64,000 nucleotides of DNA from Phyto melanocephala (Eukaryota > Arthropoda > Insecta > Diptera > Rhinophoridae): positions 13,243,474 to 13,307,473 of the forward strand of contig OW799236.1 of assembly GCA_941918925.1 (NCBI GenBank). Reading direction: 5' to 3'. The notes beneath the pieces were generated by a model. It did not search any database, was not told the DNA's origin, and was given only the letters and a program-made list of their open reading frames with translations. A program made the translations under genes and the position numbers. Shown here piece by piece: positions 22,431 to 35,428 of this stretch. The first letter of the stretch is position 1. Each line of letters starts with the position of its first letter.

Positions 22431-23390
22431 CTAAAACGATTGCTGGCCAAATATTGGAGACATTTATTAAGATGATTATTTTATCATGACAAAGGCTTGC
22501 AAATTTATTTGAAAGTAGCCAAACAGAAATTTTAAAATGTTTGCAAGTAGAAGAATTCATCCAAAAGCAGTAAAATTAGGTGCCATGCGAATTAAAGTTA
22601 AAAGACCTTAATGACGATTTTTCATTCCTCGAATGCTGCTAGAACGCTCTAAAAGCAAACCAATGTTGCATCGATTCTTTACTTACGATGAAAATGTATT
22701 TTCTTCGATAACCCAAAGCATTAGAGGTCGTAAGGAAAGCCCAGCCAATTAGCTAAATCGACACTAAAGCCATACATCAAGAGAGTTAAGGTAATGTTTT
22801 GTATTTTTTAAGATCAAAAGAGTCCTATCTACCTTAATAGCTGAAATTTAACCAGACCATTACAGGACACCTGTACCAAACACAAATTATTTGTTTAAAG
22901 CCTATAGTATGAAGCAAGACACAAAAGCGTAATATACCATTACGGCACTACTTGGCCATATGTTGTAGTACCGCCTAAAAATCTTTTTAGAAAGAAGCAG
23001 TTGGGAAGTTCTGCCAAGCCGGTCTTATATTACGTCCAGACTTTTCATCTGAAATTTTTTGATCGATCTAGAAAGCTTTCTGTAGAATACGCTTTATCTC
23101 AAAACTATCTTGTTTCGTTCATAACCTTTTAATATGAGTATTTCTTTTGGTGCGGAATTCTTGTGTTGTCAAAAAGATGGCAATATGTCGTAGCTAATAA
23201 ACGAATAAATTTATTTGTGCAAATTTTTAAAAAAATATAAAACAATTTGGAAAAAATTACACATTTTAAGTTATGCACCATAATATATTTGCACGTTCGG
23301 CACGCATGTATATAGTTAAAGCCTCGCTGAATATTTGAACATCTGAGTGACGTTGATAACAATTGGAAAAACTAACATCTGGTCACCCTG
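22431..23390 (+). pseudogene. mariner transposase fossil with right terminus
   Basis: Across several frames the order of mariner landmarks is preserved: LLADNVETF, LKLKDLND (the 'eL...dl..R' block), FTYDEN (first catalytic region, normally GDEkWi.Y), NPKALEVVRKAQPIS (from the 'NpkrkksWg.pg' block), TKAIHQES, then TITGHLYQTQII (matching 't.i...Y..qL'). Near the C-terminus comes FFWCGIPVLSKRWQYVV, closely matching 'F...GI..Lp.RWq.vvd'. About 220 bp later ACATCTGGTCACCCTG ends at TA (23391-23392), a plausible right inverted terminus. At least ten stops or frame changes mean long-dead sequence. No left terminus identified. Confidence 0.7.
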
Positions 23391-23392
23391 TA

Positions 23393-25524
23393 TTAAGGCA
23401 TTGGTTTTCGGTCTTAATCAAAGATTTTGCAGTTTTACAAGTATAGCACTTTGAACTTAGTTTTTCCACTAACAGAAGATCTTCACTAACATATAATCGC
23501 TGTGGTCCACTAGTACAATTTAATCAAAAAACAAACAAAAAACACCAAGTAGATGGCTATCTGCTGGTTTGCCACTGTCACTATATAATTCCGTTAGTCT
23601 ACCATAGCTGTCCTAGATTTTGTCTCTAAATAATCACAATTGTAGGTGATGTAAAATTAAACTTGACTTTCTCATGTCCTTCATGATGTTTTCATTCGAT
23701 TATCAAAGACTTGTGCGTATACCTGACGCCTGACTGTAAACAAATTTTATTATTTTTTTGTAAAGTACTTCGTTGTTGTTATTTTAATTTTTAAAACATT
23801 CTTCAATTTTGTTATTGAATATTTTGTCACATCGCGAGACAGCATAAAAATTAATCAGCAACCAAACCAAAAAGTCTTAAGCTATCGCAGCCACCACCAT
23901 CTTTTCATTGAGCCCTACCTTTATGAAAATATGAAATATTTCGTATACAAACAAAAACAAAAATTTGCCGGAAAATTATGATTTATAAGTTTTAGGTGAA
24001 AAATTATTTAAGGTTGACAGCATTTCTGGGTATTTGCTTAGGGCTCCCACAAACAAATATTTAACTTTTAAAAAGAAATTTAATTTAAAGTTTGAGTGAG
24101 GCAAAGCGGAAACGATAGCAGTATTCAAAATAGCTGGTGTTTAAAAGTGTGAAAAGTGAGTAAGTAAGTGAAATTGCTTAGGCAGTATATCAACAGTTAA
24201 ATTTAATTTGTATTAAGGAAAAAACTAGACCAAAAAATAAGTTAATAACATCTCACCTTATAGTCAACTGATCGACAAATGATTGCAATGAATATCTGGT
24301 CTTAAGGTTATTTTTGACTTCCGAGTCAGTAGAAGATATTCACTGGCGTTCAGAAAATAAAATTCTTATAAAATAATTAAGAATCCAAATACAGGCTTTT
24401 GCAATTTCATTTAGAGCAATTTTCTTATATTTAACTCCTAAAGAGTAAATCAACAGGGGAATTCTTGTTCCTTAATAATATTATCGTTTCTATATCTACC
24501 TTTCACTGCACCAGCTCATTAATATATAGAAGTAAATTCTCGTTTAGTAAGACATTAAAATGTAATGTTTTATCACATTATCATACTTATACAGAAACAT
24601 TTTAATTTAAAATTTAATTTAAAAAAACTAACAAAATTATGCAAAATCTTATTTGAATTTAAAATTTAAACAAAAAAATTGTAAGAAAAATGCAAAAAAA
24701 AAAATTTGTATTTAATTTTATTTTAAACAAGATGCTAACAAAATATTTGTTAAAACAAAAAAAAATATTTATATTAAATGAAATGAATTTTAGGTAAGGG
24801 TCTCTTTGGACATAAAGTAGTTCTGCTTTAGTTTTAGTGAAAATGTTAAAACAACATAATGCAGAATATTTGTTGGCTTAAAGAATATAGAGCACAAGCA
24901 AGAAAGCGTTCTCAACTTTTAAATTTGAAATCGATAAAAAATGCGTGTAATAAAAAACAAAAATCACTAAGTTTCAAATTGTTAACGCATGACTCTATTT
25001 ATTTGATAAAATTATACATTTCTAAATAAAAACATAATAAATAAACATCACCTCTATTAACGGAATAAGATGCAGGTTAATTTTAAAATAATTTTATTTT
25101 AAGTAATCCCTTTTTGAACAGTGTGGCAACTTTAACTTCGCAGTTGGCAATATAATTACTATTTTACAAAAAAAAAAACTAAAGTTATCCTATAATCCCA
25201 TAGACAGACGACAGCGTTAATATGCATTTAGATCTCACTAATGCAAACTAAAATCTTGCTGTGACAGACGACAGTTTTTGCATTTAGTAAAAATTGTAAG
25301 TGCACTAGCACTCACAAATCTGAACATATTGCTACAAGTTAGGATGGCAGAAGGACACTCTGAAATAAGAGAAAGGGAATTGTGGAAATTCGTAGGTTTA
25401 ATGGTATCTTTTCATGGAGGTTATAATTCATACATAAGTATGTATGTGTATGTGGTATTTTTTTTAAAGGGCCGTAATAGCACTTTTTGGGAGAGTGACG
25501 TGCGTACGATGGACGATACCAGTA
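23393..25524. other. AT-rich spacer
   Basis: No gene seen. GACAGACGACAG occurs twice (about 25203 and 25265) with ATGCATTTAG / TTGCATTTAG following, a small local direct repeat just before the piggyBac-like element. Confidence 0.45.
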
Positions 25525-25528
25525 TTAA

Positions 25529-27370
25529 CCCATTTTGTACCAGCGGTCGAGATCTCGACCATAAACTTTTGCTGTTTTTCATTAAATAATTAAAAATATT
25601 AGGAAGTGGAATTAATTATTTGTTTTAAATTTATAATTAAGTTTGTCTTATTGGCTCTCGGACTTAAACTTTTTTACCCCCCCTACCCCCTTTAAAATTT
25701 TCACCGGGGAGGACAATAGAATAGACTAAAAATAGCCTACTTTTAAATTAGTTGTAACTACTTACAAAAAAATAGAAAAATAAAAAGTTTTATCATTTTA
25801 AATAGACAACATTTCGAATAAACTTTAATGTACACAAGCTAGTTATTTCAGTTACTCAAACTTACCGTTAGACAGCCTTGAACTTAGCTGGTCGAGATCT
25901 CGACCGCTGGGATAATTAGAGCACCAAATTTTTTTTATACTTATCTATTTTTTTTAATTACAAATTGAAAAGAATGTGTATGAGTATGAATATGAGTACA
26001 AGTAAAATTTTAGAAATAATTGAGAATTGCAGTGATGATGAGGATAATGAAATGCAGATGCATAATTTAACCAATGTTGTGTGTTTACCTCCGCCTAACG
26101 TTGACGAAGTTTCAGATGAAGAGTTTCTTAATGATGAAGAAATTACAATCAATGAGGCAACTGACCAAAATCCACTGAATGAAGTCGCAGGTAGACAATG
26201 ATATGATGTAATACGATTCATTTTTATTTTATTATAATATTTTTTTAAGAACTAAGCGTATGCATTTGGATATTGCTCCTGTACATGAACCATTGAATGC
26301 AATAAAAGATGATATTGTGTCTAAATTAGGTATTTTATAATAATATGTTGCCAATTTAACTTCTTATGACTATATTGCTTGCAGAAGGATATACACCATA
26401 CCAGCTCTTCTCTCTCTTTTTTGACGATGAAGTTACTCAACATTTAGTAACTGAGACAAACAGATATGCTTCACAACATAATAATAATGGAAATTTGGTT
26501 AATATAGCCACAATGCGCCGATTCTTTGGGATATTGCTATTTTCTGGCTACCATTCCGTTCCTAAGGTGCAAAATTATTGGAGCAACGAACCGACTTTTT
26601 TTTACCGGATACCACTTGCTTTGTCTTCTAAAAGAAAAAAAGTTTTTGTGCAACTGGAACAATCAGAGCAAACAGACTGGTAGGAGCAAGCCTAAAAACA
26701 AAATTACCACGACTACGCATTCGATCAGGAACATAAGATTGCATTGGTTCGGTGGAGAGACAATGCGGAAGTCACTTTGGCTGCGAACTATGATCTGATA
26801 GATCTATTAGAAATGTAATGCGATATGATAGAAAGCAAAAAAACGGATCGCTGAACCTAAAGTCAACCTTATTGCTAATTATAACAAGTTTATGGGCGGA
26901 GTTGACTTGCATGATAATGCTGTCGCTAATTATCGGATTGGAATCAGAGGCAAAAAGTGGTGGTGGCCACTTTGGGTTATGTAAGAAACATACTGCCTAT
27001 ACTTGCACTAAGTGCAACGTAAATTAACGTGTGGGTAATTGCTTCAAGGACTACTACAAAAATTTAAAATAATATTTTTTATACAATAAAAGAAACTTAA
27101 TTAAAATAATTTGGTTGGCGTTCCCGTTTACACTTTTAGAAAAAAAAATTTTATTCTTTTCATTTATTAAGCTTACTTAATATCATATCAAACAAAAATT
27201 TTATTGCTCTAATTATCCCAGCGGTCGAGATCTCGACCAGCAGTTTTCTTGGGTAATCACCGTCAGAAAAAAGAAAAAAAAAACTAATAACAATTTCTGG
27301 CCCATATCTGACTATCCATGAAAATTTTATTAAGATATTTAAACATTTTTGTACTCTGGTACAAAATGGG
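25529..27370 (+). mobile_element. piggyBac-like transposon, both ends intact, internally deleted
   Basis: Perfect 15-bp terminal inverted repeats CCCATTTTGTACCAG, flanked by TTAA at 25525-25528 and 27371-27374, the diagnostic piggyBac target. The palindrome GGTCGAGATCTCGACC occurs at 25545, 25891 and about 27225. The second and third lie in a roughly 37-bp exact inverted pair (GCTGGTCGAGATCTCGACCG...ATTAGAGCA at 25889-25925 and its inverse at 27206-27242). Intact ends mean it could have been moved in trans even though its transposase is broken. Confidence 0.9.
25965..27030 (+). pseudogene. piggyBac (PGBD/DDE_Tnp_1_7) transposase, deleted and frameshifted
   Basis: An acidic N-terminal exon (25965-about 26190; NCSDDEDNEM, EVSDEEFLNDEE) appears spliced to short exons by two small introns (GT...AG; about 26190-26250 and 26330-26384). 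The core follows: PYQLFSLFFDDEVTQHLV, ETNRYASQ, MRRFFGILLFSGYHSVPK and YWS. A deletion then joins NEPT directly to FFTGYHLLCLLKEKKF. This removes the regions holding the first two catalytic Asp residues (the second normally sits in 'DN.FTS/G'). Then come ATGTIRANR (frameshifted), HKIALVRWRDN, RYDRK, NKFMGGVDLHD (the third Asp lies here), NYRIGIRGKKWWWP and a Cys-rich tail (CKKH..YTCTKC). Catalytically dead. Confidence 0.85.
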
Positions 27371-27617
27371 TTAAGGAAAAATTTCCCCTAAACAGAAAAG
27401 CATTCCAAAAAAGATGTAAAATTTCAACATATCGAATCTATTTTTGTTTAACATTCGTGTTGCCATATTGAAATTGCTAAATTCAGTATAAATTCAATTT
27501 GATTTAGTGCATTTACGTGAAATCTAATACCAAAATAATATAATGCAAGGCCTATACACCAAATTATGTTAAAGATACTTCAGAACCGCTTCTTTTTTCG
27601 TTTTTAACAAACTAGGG

Positions 27618-27827
27618 GAAATCACCCCTCGTTGCAAACATGATGCAAATGTTGCAGATCTTGCGAGTTTAGTATATATATTCTTAAGTTTGCAACAACA
27701 CAAAAACAATATACACTAAAATTACATTTCCGACACAAGCACTTATTTTCAATACTAAAAACAGTTGGAAATTTTAAATAAAAGACTTGCAACATTTGCA
27801 TCATGTTTGCAACGAAGAGTGATTTAC
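27618..27827. mobile_element. Palindromic MITE, uninterrupted copy
   Basis: Terminal inverted repeats of about 40 bp with few mismatches: AAATCACCCCTCGTTGCAAA then CATGATGCAAATGTTGCA at the left, inverse at the right. About 210 bp, non-coding. The reverse complement matches the two halves around Helentron copy E. Target duplication not clear. Confidence 0.7.
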
Positions 27828-27851
27828 GCTACTGTCTTTAATTTCAAATAG

Positions 27852-28460
27852 AACACGTAAGAGTGTTATATTCGGCCGTGCCGAATCTGATCACCATCAT
27901 GTACATAGTTATAATCTCACATCGCAGCTTAACCTATATTTCATGTAATACCCCTTTTTTCTTTTTTATTTCCGACGCCATCCTCGATTTTGAATTTTGA
28001 GGTAGTATTTCTCCTTTGATTTGATATCCATATTGATAGGGTTAAAAAAATTTTATCCGCCATTTTGTTTTAGACGCCATCTTGGATTTTACATTTCAAA
28101 ATAATTTATTGTATTCTACTGGTCAAAACCTTTTATTTGATAACAATATTATAGGGGTCGAAGGAGTTACATTTTAAAATACCAGATTTAGCTCATATAT
28201 AAATTTATTGTCCGTCATTTTGTACTGGCGGCCAACATAAATTTAAAGTTTTTTTATGGTGTTTTTATTGTGCTAGTCAAGTCCTTTCAGATGAAACCAA
28301 TATTGTCTCTCTCGGTTGTCTAGAAGCTAAAAAAATGGATTTTCATTTGTAAATTTTTAAAATATATGTTTAAAAAAAATGTTTGCCTATAACTTTACCG
28401 ATAAGAGCCCGATTTATCCAAAATTTTACACGAATATCTCTAGAGACATGTTTTACCTAC
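27852..28460 (-). mobile_element. Helentron/DINE-type, long subfamily, 3' part
   Basis: Begins ACACGTAAGAGTG, then the hairpin palindrome ATTCGGCCGTGCCGAAT, ACCATCATGTACATAGTTA, and the internal blocks GCCATCTTGGATTTTACAT, CTACTGGTCAAAACC and CTCATATATAAATTTATTG shared with 5703-7162 and 35605-35990. The 5' end is not seen. Confidence 0.6.
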
Positions 28461-28630
28461 AAATGGCAGCAGATTAAAAGGGTACAAGACTTAATGAAAT
28501 TTCAGTGAAAAATAAAAAAACACAATCATCAATATATTTATTCAAGAAAATACTAGCAAAATTTGTTCTTAATAATCCCAAGAGGTTGTAACATTTGGGC
28601 GATATTGATGTCTCCTAGTGTTACGCCGCA

Positions 28631-29689
28631 CTGTGTTGCGGCTAGTGGAAAAGTGACTTTTTTCCGATTATTTTTTTCAGTTTTTTTAATGATGCAATTT
28701 TGTCACAGACATTCCAAGTAAACAAAAAACACATAAAGCTTATTTTTATGTTGGCCCTTTGATTGTTAATTGATTTTAGAAGTCAAATATACAAAATTTT
28801 CACGAAAAGAGGGGATTTCAGGGCTGTATTCAAAATGATCTCATTTGATTTTGGTGACAGATATTTTGATTCAGAAAAAACATCTGCCTTCGGACAAGTA
28901 TCTTCTGTAAAAAAAAGGAATGTTGTTTGAGACATTTTCATATGCACCTTTTTTAGAGCGAAAACCCGACTAAAGGTCCATTTTTCCTTAAAATTTGGGT
29001 TAGGTAAGCAATATCTAAAAAGTCCCAGAGGGTCCCAGTTCCAAACCACTACAGAAATGTTACATAATTTGTTTTCAACGAACTGTGAAAAAATCAGCTG
29101 CCCATACCTGCCCTCCTGGGAGTTATAGCAATTTTAGTATATCACTCTCAGTATTTATTCCATAGAAATAGAATGGAAATTCTCGGAATCACTTATTTTT
29201 TTATTCTACATCTATTCGAGCACTCCACAAATGAGCATAACTATCATTAAACTGAAGCTATTGACTTCAAACCGGTATCAAATTAAAGCTTTTATTGCCA
29301 CCTTTCAAATAAGAAATTAAATAGATTTTGGTTTTATATAAAATTTCAGAGTTATTCAACAAATATCGAAAAATCATGAAAATTTTACGTTTATAATTCT
29401 TGTTCGGACCACCCTATAATTTATTTTAAAAACAAAACATAGGATATTTATCAGAAATAAAAGAAGAATTAAACTAAATTTTTTTTTTTAATTTTTCGAA
29501 CAATTTTTTTTTTATTTTTGAATTTCGTTGAAAATTTTACCCAACAATTTTTTTCGGTGTAAATTTTTTTTTACTCATTCTGTTTGGTATTTCATTCTGA
29601 CCAATCTGTAGAAGTTTCTCATCGATACAATTAAAATTACAGTTTAGGCAATATAATTTCCAAAAAATTCTGGTTTCGCAACACTGTGC
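28631..29689. mobile_element. Possible hAT-like non-autonomous element
   Basis: ACTGTGTTGCGGC at the left faces CGCAACACT at the right (inverse AGTGTTGCGAAACC). The flanks TACGCCGC and GTGCGCCGC could be an imperfect 8-bp duplication. CAGTGTTGC-like termini and 8-bp duplications are typical of hAT elements. The terminal match is only about 9 of 12 bases and no transposase is visible, so this is tentative. Confidence 0.35.
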
Positions 29690-32417
29690 GCCGCTTACCC
29701 ATGCGAAGTATTATATAACATAGCTGTTAATTTTTTTTTGGTTTTTTTTTGTTCTTATATTAATTTTAAATTAAAAATATTAAATATTTATACATAGATA
29801 TGTGTTAACTGCATATTGTTTTCTTAATATTATAAGAGAGAAATGTTAAAAAGATATTATGCGATATTACGAATTTATCGATATAACGTTTTTTATGATA
29901 CGTTCGGTTTACCAGGATTTGGTGTCATTGAAGAAAAAGAAAAAAGTACTAAAAATTAAAAAAAAACGCACAAAACATTGTTTTGAAAATTTGCTTTGAA
30001 ACGTGCTTAAATCGCCGAGTTGACAATGCTAGTCACAAAGCCTTTAGGTAACTCTTTTATTTTTAACTCCTAAGAGTATGCTAATATAAGTTGCTAAATG
30101 CAATAAAATATTTTTTCATAATACAAACGAGAATTGAACACAAATGTTTGAGCTCTTGTGGGAGAAGTTAGTCGTGTATAGAATAAAACTCGAGTACGTC
30201 TTTCAAGAACAACTCACAATATTGTTGTTGTAGTCCATAGTGTTGCGAAAAATTCTGGTTCGTCGATTTCTTGTTGATCTCTCAAATTAGGCATTAAGCC
30301 AACGATATGTGTAGAAACAATTGGGTATTTGCGTGAATGACATTTAGTTGCGGCAAGACGGCACTTTGTCCACACAAGTTACGCTGCCTTCGCTTTTGGG
30401 TATTGAACCGTCCTGGCCGTGCTATTTCTTGGAAATCTATCACAATTGGAAACTAAGATTTTGTAATTTAGACTTTTGGAATTTTTGGTTTGATACTACG
30501 TTAAAGGTAAGGTCTATATCATTGAAGAAATGCAACCGCAAATATGCTTATTGGTAATGAAAAATGTCATGCCTGATATTTTGATCTTTTATTAATGGCA
30601 TATCCTTGTCTTCACAATTGAATAAATATCAAATGGCTACGCTTCAAACTACTCGTATTTTGAAAGGGCTCACTTAGAAGATTACAGCTAAATGGCGTAT
30701 AAAATTGTATCTTAAATCTTTGTTATACCAGGATGTGGTTACTATATCTGCATACGTGCATGATGATACACTAGCAGATTCGCATTAATACCACTGCTAT
30801 TCCTTTATTTAAATTTTGTTAAATTTTTTTTGGGAGCTGTGGCCAAAACTTTAATTACAGACATAAACTCTTTTAATTTTTTTTATTATAATTTGTTACA
30901 AACCTTTGAAAACATTCAGATATTATTCCAAGTACAGTAATTGGGAATATGTGCAGATATTTCTCTTATAGACTGCCTTTAATGCTCAACGAATGCCAAA
31001 GGTTAATGTCAAATTTATTTTTTATTTTTTATTTTCTTATCACTTTTTTTAAATTTATATATTTTTTTTCCAATGCCATTAGATTTTCCTCTTGTTGCAA
31101 TTAACACTTCAATTTGCATACAATTGAAATTTCCACACAATTATTTTCTCAACACCTCTACACACACATAACAATTTGCTTTGTGCAAATTTGATTCAAT
31201 TAAGTGAATGATTTTTTATATATTTTTTTGAATTATATTCTTTTCTTTTTTCTTTTGCAAAGATTTGATTTTCTGTAATGACAACACAATTTGCCTTTTA
31301 AGGAATTATTTCTTTTATTCTTTTTATTTGACAATTCTGTTGATTTATTTTTGACAAAAGCCTTAGAAATGACTTTGAATGATTTAATTTGATTGATTTT
31401 GATTTTATTTTCTAAATTGTTTTGAAATTAATTTCTTTAAATTTATTGTAACACAACAAACACATTTAGAATTGCTGTCAAAATACTTGATATGTTAAAT
31501 TTTTAATAAACGCTCACAAAATGACAAACGTTTAAACAAATTGGTACTGAAATCATGTTACAATGGTGTGCAAGACAAACACACTCACCCACTTAAGCAC
31601 TTGGTTTTGATGGCAAAAGTGTTTGTAAATGAAGAGATTGAAAGACTTTATCCTTAAAATAAATGCTTGATTTTGTCTTTTTTTTTTCTTCAAATAAATT
31701 AAATTTTTAAAATTTTCATTGTATTTTCCGCTTTGATTTAGGTATCCCTATTATGTGCTGGTATTCCTTAAACACATGTCTTTATTTTGATTTATATTTT
31801 TTTTTTATCTTGTTTTAACGTGTCGAAACTTGTTAGAAATTTATCCGTAATCCAAATAGCTGTGATTTCGTGAAGTACGCAAGTCTGTTACTAAACTGAA
31901 ATATGTTTTGTCTAAGGCAATGGTTTATTTACATGCAGGCATCCTTAAAAGAAATACTGGGAAATTTTGCGCATGAAAAGTTAAGAGAATTAAATACAAC
32001 GATAAAGAGAGTAAATTTTTCAAAGAGACTAAAACAAGCCATAATTCTATTCAAAACATTTAATTACCAACGACTGACAAGTCCTGTTTCACTTTTTATT
32101 TTACTTAACGTAAAATAGGTCAATTTTTTTGACATAAAGCAGTGATTACCGAAATGGGCAGTAGACTGACTATTCTTATGAAAATTGTAAATAACTTAAA
32201 ACTCTTTTATATTTTCAAAGTATGTATGTATGAAAGAACATGCTTTAAATTGATACAGAAAAACAAATGCTGGGACTAGAATAAAAATAATTTGATGGTT
32301 GATAATTAATAAAGCATTTGGAGTGATCTTCAGCGCTATAAGGTTTGTCCAAGCAAGCATTTGTTTTGATTATCCATGTACATGGTGTGATCATTAGTAG
32401 CTTAGTATAGATTTTAG
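29690..32417. other. AT-rich spacer
   Basis: No repeat termini or coding motifs recognised. The segment at 30330-30560 is GC-richer with a 69-codon open frame but shows no motif I can name. Confidence 0.4.
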
Positions 32418-32421
32418 ATAT

Positions 32422-34276
32422 CGACGGCTTGTATTCAATACCCGCCATACGCCAAAACACAATTTTTCAGGAGAGAGAAAAAACTGTTTAATTCCAAAAT
32501 TATTAAGGTAGATTAATCTTTCTTCTATAATATTTTTTAGATATGACCACTGAGTCACCCTTATAAAAAAAATTAGAATTTTTTACTCTATTCTTAGCGA
32601 TATGGTTGATGTCGGGCATTGCAACTGAAATCTTTAAATATTTTTATGGCGTATAGCCACAAAACTAGAAGGCGTAAATTAAAACGTAAAAAAATTTTCT
32701 TTAAAGTAAAAATTAGACAATACAGTTCATAATCTCATAGAATTAACAGTGTCAATAGATGTATTACCAAGGGAGTTAATCCCTTAAAAAAACTTAAAGC
32801 AATACATCTATATATATAAAAATCAATGTGTGTTTGTATGTTTGTTTGTGCTTTATAGACGTTTAAACGGCTGGACCGATTTCCTTGAAATTTTCATAGA
32901 ATCTCTCTGTATGTCTGGAAGGATCTATAGGCTATACTTTGATTTGAAATTGTGCCACGCCCTATTAAATAATAAGTATTAAATATTATATATCACGAAA
33001 GTTAATGCAGCTAGAGTCTTCAAATTAACTATTGACATTCACACGAACATTTGGGTAAAAAATGGGCGGCCTTTCAACAGTAGGCGTGGCCACATGAATT
33101 AAATACTAAATTTCGTATGTTTGGAAAACGATATCGATTGGAATACTAAAATTTTGCAAGAGAAACTTTGACACCCAAATAAACATTTCTGGAAAAAATG
33201 GGTACATTAGACATAGTGGGCGTGGCAGATTTCATAGCAATTGAATACTAAAATTCGTATATTCGGGAAGCGATAACAGTTAGAGTACCCAAATTTTGCA
33301 AGAAACACTTTGACGTCTATATGACTATTTTGATAATAAATGGATGCTTTAGTAATAGTGGGCGTGGCACCTGTCATATGAATTAAATACAAAAACTCGT
33401 ATAACTAGGAAGCGATAATAGTTAGAGTACCCAAATTTTGCAACAGACAATTTGACGTCTATATGATTATTTGAATAAGCAATGGTTGATTTAGTAATAG
33501 TAGGCGTGGCACTTGCAAAAGAAATATAACTATAAAATTTTTATTTCATTACGATGGGGGTGGCGAAGCACACCGGGTATTAGCTAGTATATAAAGAGTG
33601 TTTATTAAAACACTTATTGCTTATTGCTTTGTGGGAAGAAAAAACCTGCTGCCTTCCCCACCTGTTATTAGAACTTTTCTAACTAATTTAAAGCCTGTAA
33701 GGCTAATATGATTTCTTTGCAACATGATATGATTCCATATAACCATAATTTGTTGGCAACAAATGATTTTTTTCTCGCGTGTATACATATATTACTTACC
33801 GAGAAGAAAATGTCATGGTAAACAATAAATTACATTGATTTAATTAATAAACGATATTTACCAAAATAACTAATTAAATTTTTTCATAAATTATTTTATT
33901 AATTCTTATTGCTCTTATTTGACCTTTATTTTATAAAATTTTTGTAATTGATTTTTCCAAAAAAAAAATATTTTATTAATTTATAGACATAAATAAAAAA
34001 GATAGGAAACCAGCTGATAAAAATTTTATGAGAGAAGGAACGGGTTGAAATTTATTCGTTCCGTATTCTCAATGTATGGCGTATGGCGAGTATTGTATTA
34101 AAAAAAATCGTGCGGTTCATAGCGATATATCAAAAAAAGTACTTAATAAGTATAATATATTAATTTTGTTTTCTGAAATTTTTGTCAATGATTAAGCGGG
34201 CATCAGTGAATAATTTTCAATCACATAGTAGTTTTCCAAAAATTGGTGTATGGCGGGTATTGAATATAAGCCCTCG
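32422..34276. mobile_element. Unclassified inverted-repeat element, ATAT flanks, Helitron inside
   Basis: The left end CGACGGCTTGTATTCAATAC continues CCGCCATACGCCAA. The right end is its inverse with three or four changes (CGAGGGCTTATATTCAATAC...). ATAT flanks both (32418-32421 and 34277-34280). A direct subterminal copy (GTATGGCGAGTATTG) lies near 34085. Without the nested Helitron the element is about 1.07 kb and non-coding. A 4-bp duplication does not fit Tc1/mariner, hAT or piggyBac. Confidence 0.55.
32807..33587 (+). mobile_element. Non-autonomous Helitron with internal tandem repeats
   Basis: Begins TCTATATATATAAAAATC after A and ends GGGTATTAGCTAG before T, the 5'-TC / CTAG-3' structure and A^T target of Helitrons. 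About four tandem units of 136-144 bp, each containing a GTGGGCGTGGC-like word, fill 32960-33540. No Rep/helicase coding sequence. It has no inverted repeats of its own, consistent with the class. Confidence 0.75.
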
Positions 34277-34324
34277 ATATAATTCTACTCGGAATTTTGC
34301 TTTATTATTTCTGTTGTATTTTTA

Positions 34325-35391
34325 ACTAGCCAAACCCGGCGCGCGTTGCTACGCCCCTTAATGAATTTGAAATGCATTCTGAATTTTAATTGAATATCAA
34401 GTGCAAAAACCTAAATATTATAATTTTTTTTATGGGCGTGGCATTGCCCACTTTTTTAATCGCGAAATTGTAAAGTCATAACAGCTCAATATGTGTGCAA
34501 AGTTTCAGAAGAATCGGACCAGTGCAAGTACCTCAAAATTATAATTGTTTTTATAGGCGTGGCCCTGCCCACTTTTCTTTTCACGAAATTGTAAAGTCAT
34601 AATAGCTCAATATGTGTGCAAAGTTTCAGAAGAATCGGTCCAGTGCAAGTACCTCAAAATGATACCTGTTTTTTATGGGCGTGGCACTGCCCACTTTTCT
34701 AATCACGAAATTATTTAGTCATGGCAGCTCGATATGTGTGCAAAGTTTCAGAAAATTCGGTCCAGTGCAAGTAGCTAAAACTGATAACTAATTTTTTGTG
34801 GGCGTGGCCCCGCCCACTTTTTAATCACGAAATTATAAAGTCATGACAGCTTAATATGTGTGCAAAGTTTCAGAAAAATCGGTCCAGTGCAAGTACCTCA
34901 AAATTAAAACTTTTTTAGGGGCGTGGCCCCGCCCACTTTTCTTATCACGAAATAATTTAGTCATGACAGCTCAATGTGTGTGCAAAGTTTTAGAAAAATC
35001 GATCCAGTGCAAGTACCTCAAAATCATAACTATTTTTTATGGGCGTGGCCCCGCCTACTTTTATAATCACGAAATTATAAAGTCATGACAGCTTAATATG
35101 TGTGCAAAGTTTCAGAATAATCGGTCCTGTGCAAGTACCTTAAAATTAAAACTTTTTTAGGGGCGTGGCCCCGCCCACTTTTCTTATCACGAAATAATTT
35201 AGTCGTGACAGCTCGATATGTGTGCAAAGTTTCAGAAAAATCGGTCAAGTGCAAGTAGCTAAAACTGATAACTAATTTTTTATGGGCGTGGCCCCGCCCA
35301 CTTTTTTTCAGCCATAAACACTCCCTGGTATGTGTACAACAACTTACCAAAGTTTGAGCCCGATCGGTTTTACAGTTTCGGAGTCTATAGC

Positions 35392-35428
<37 letters not shown>

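Noticed and set aside
30348..30557. 69-codon open frame in GC-richer sequence
   Set aside because: No domain motif or supporting splice structure could be recognised.
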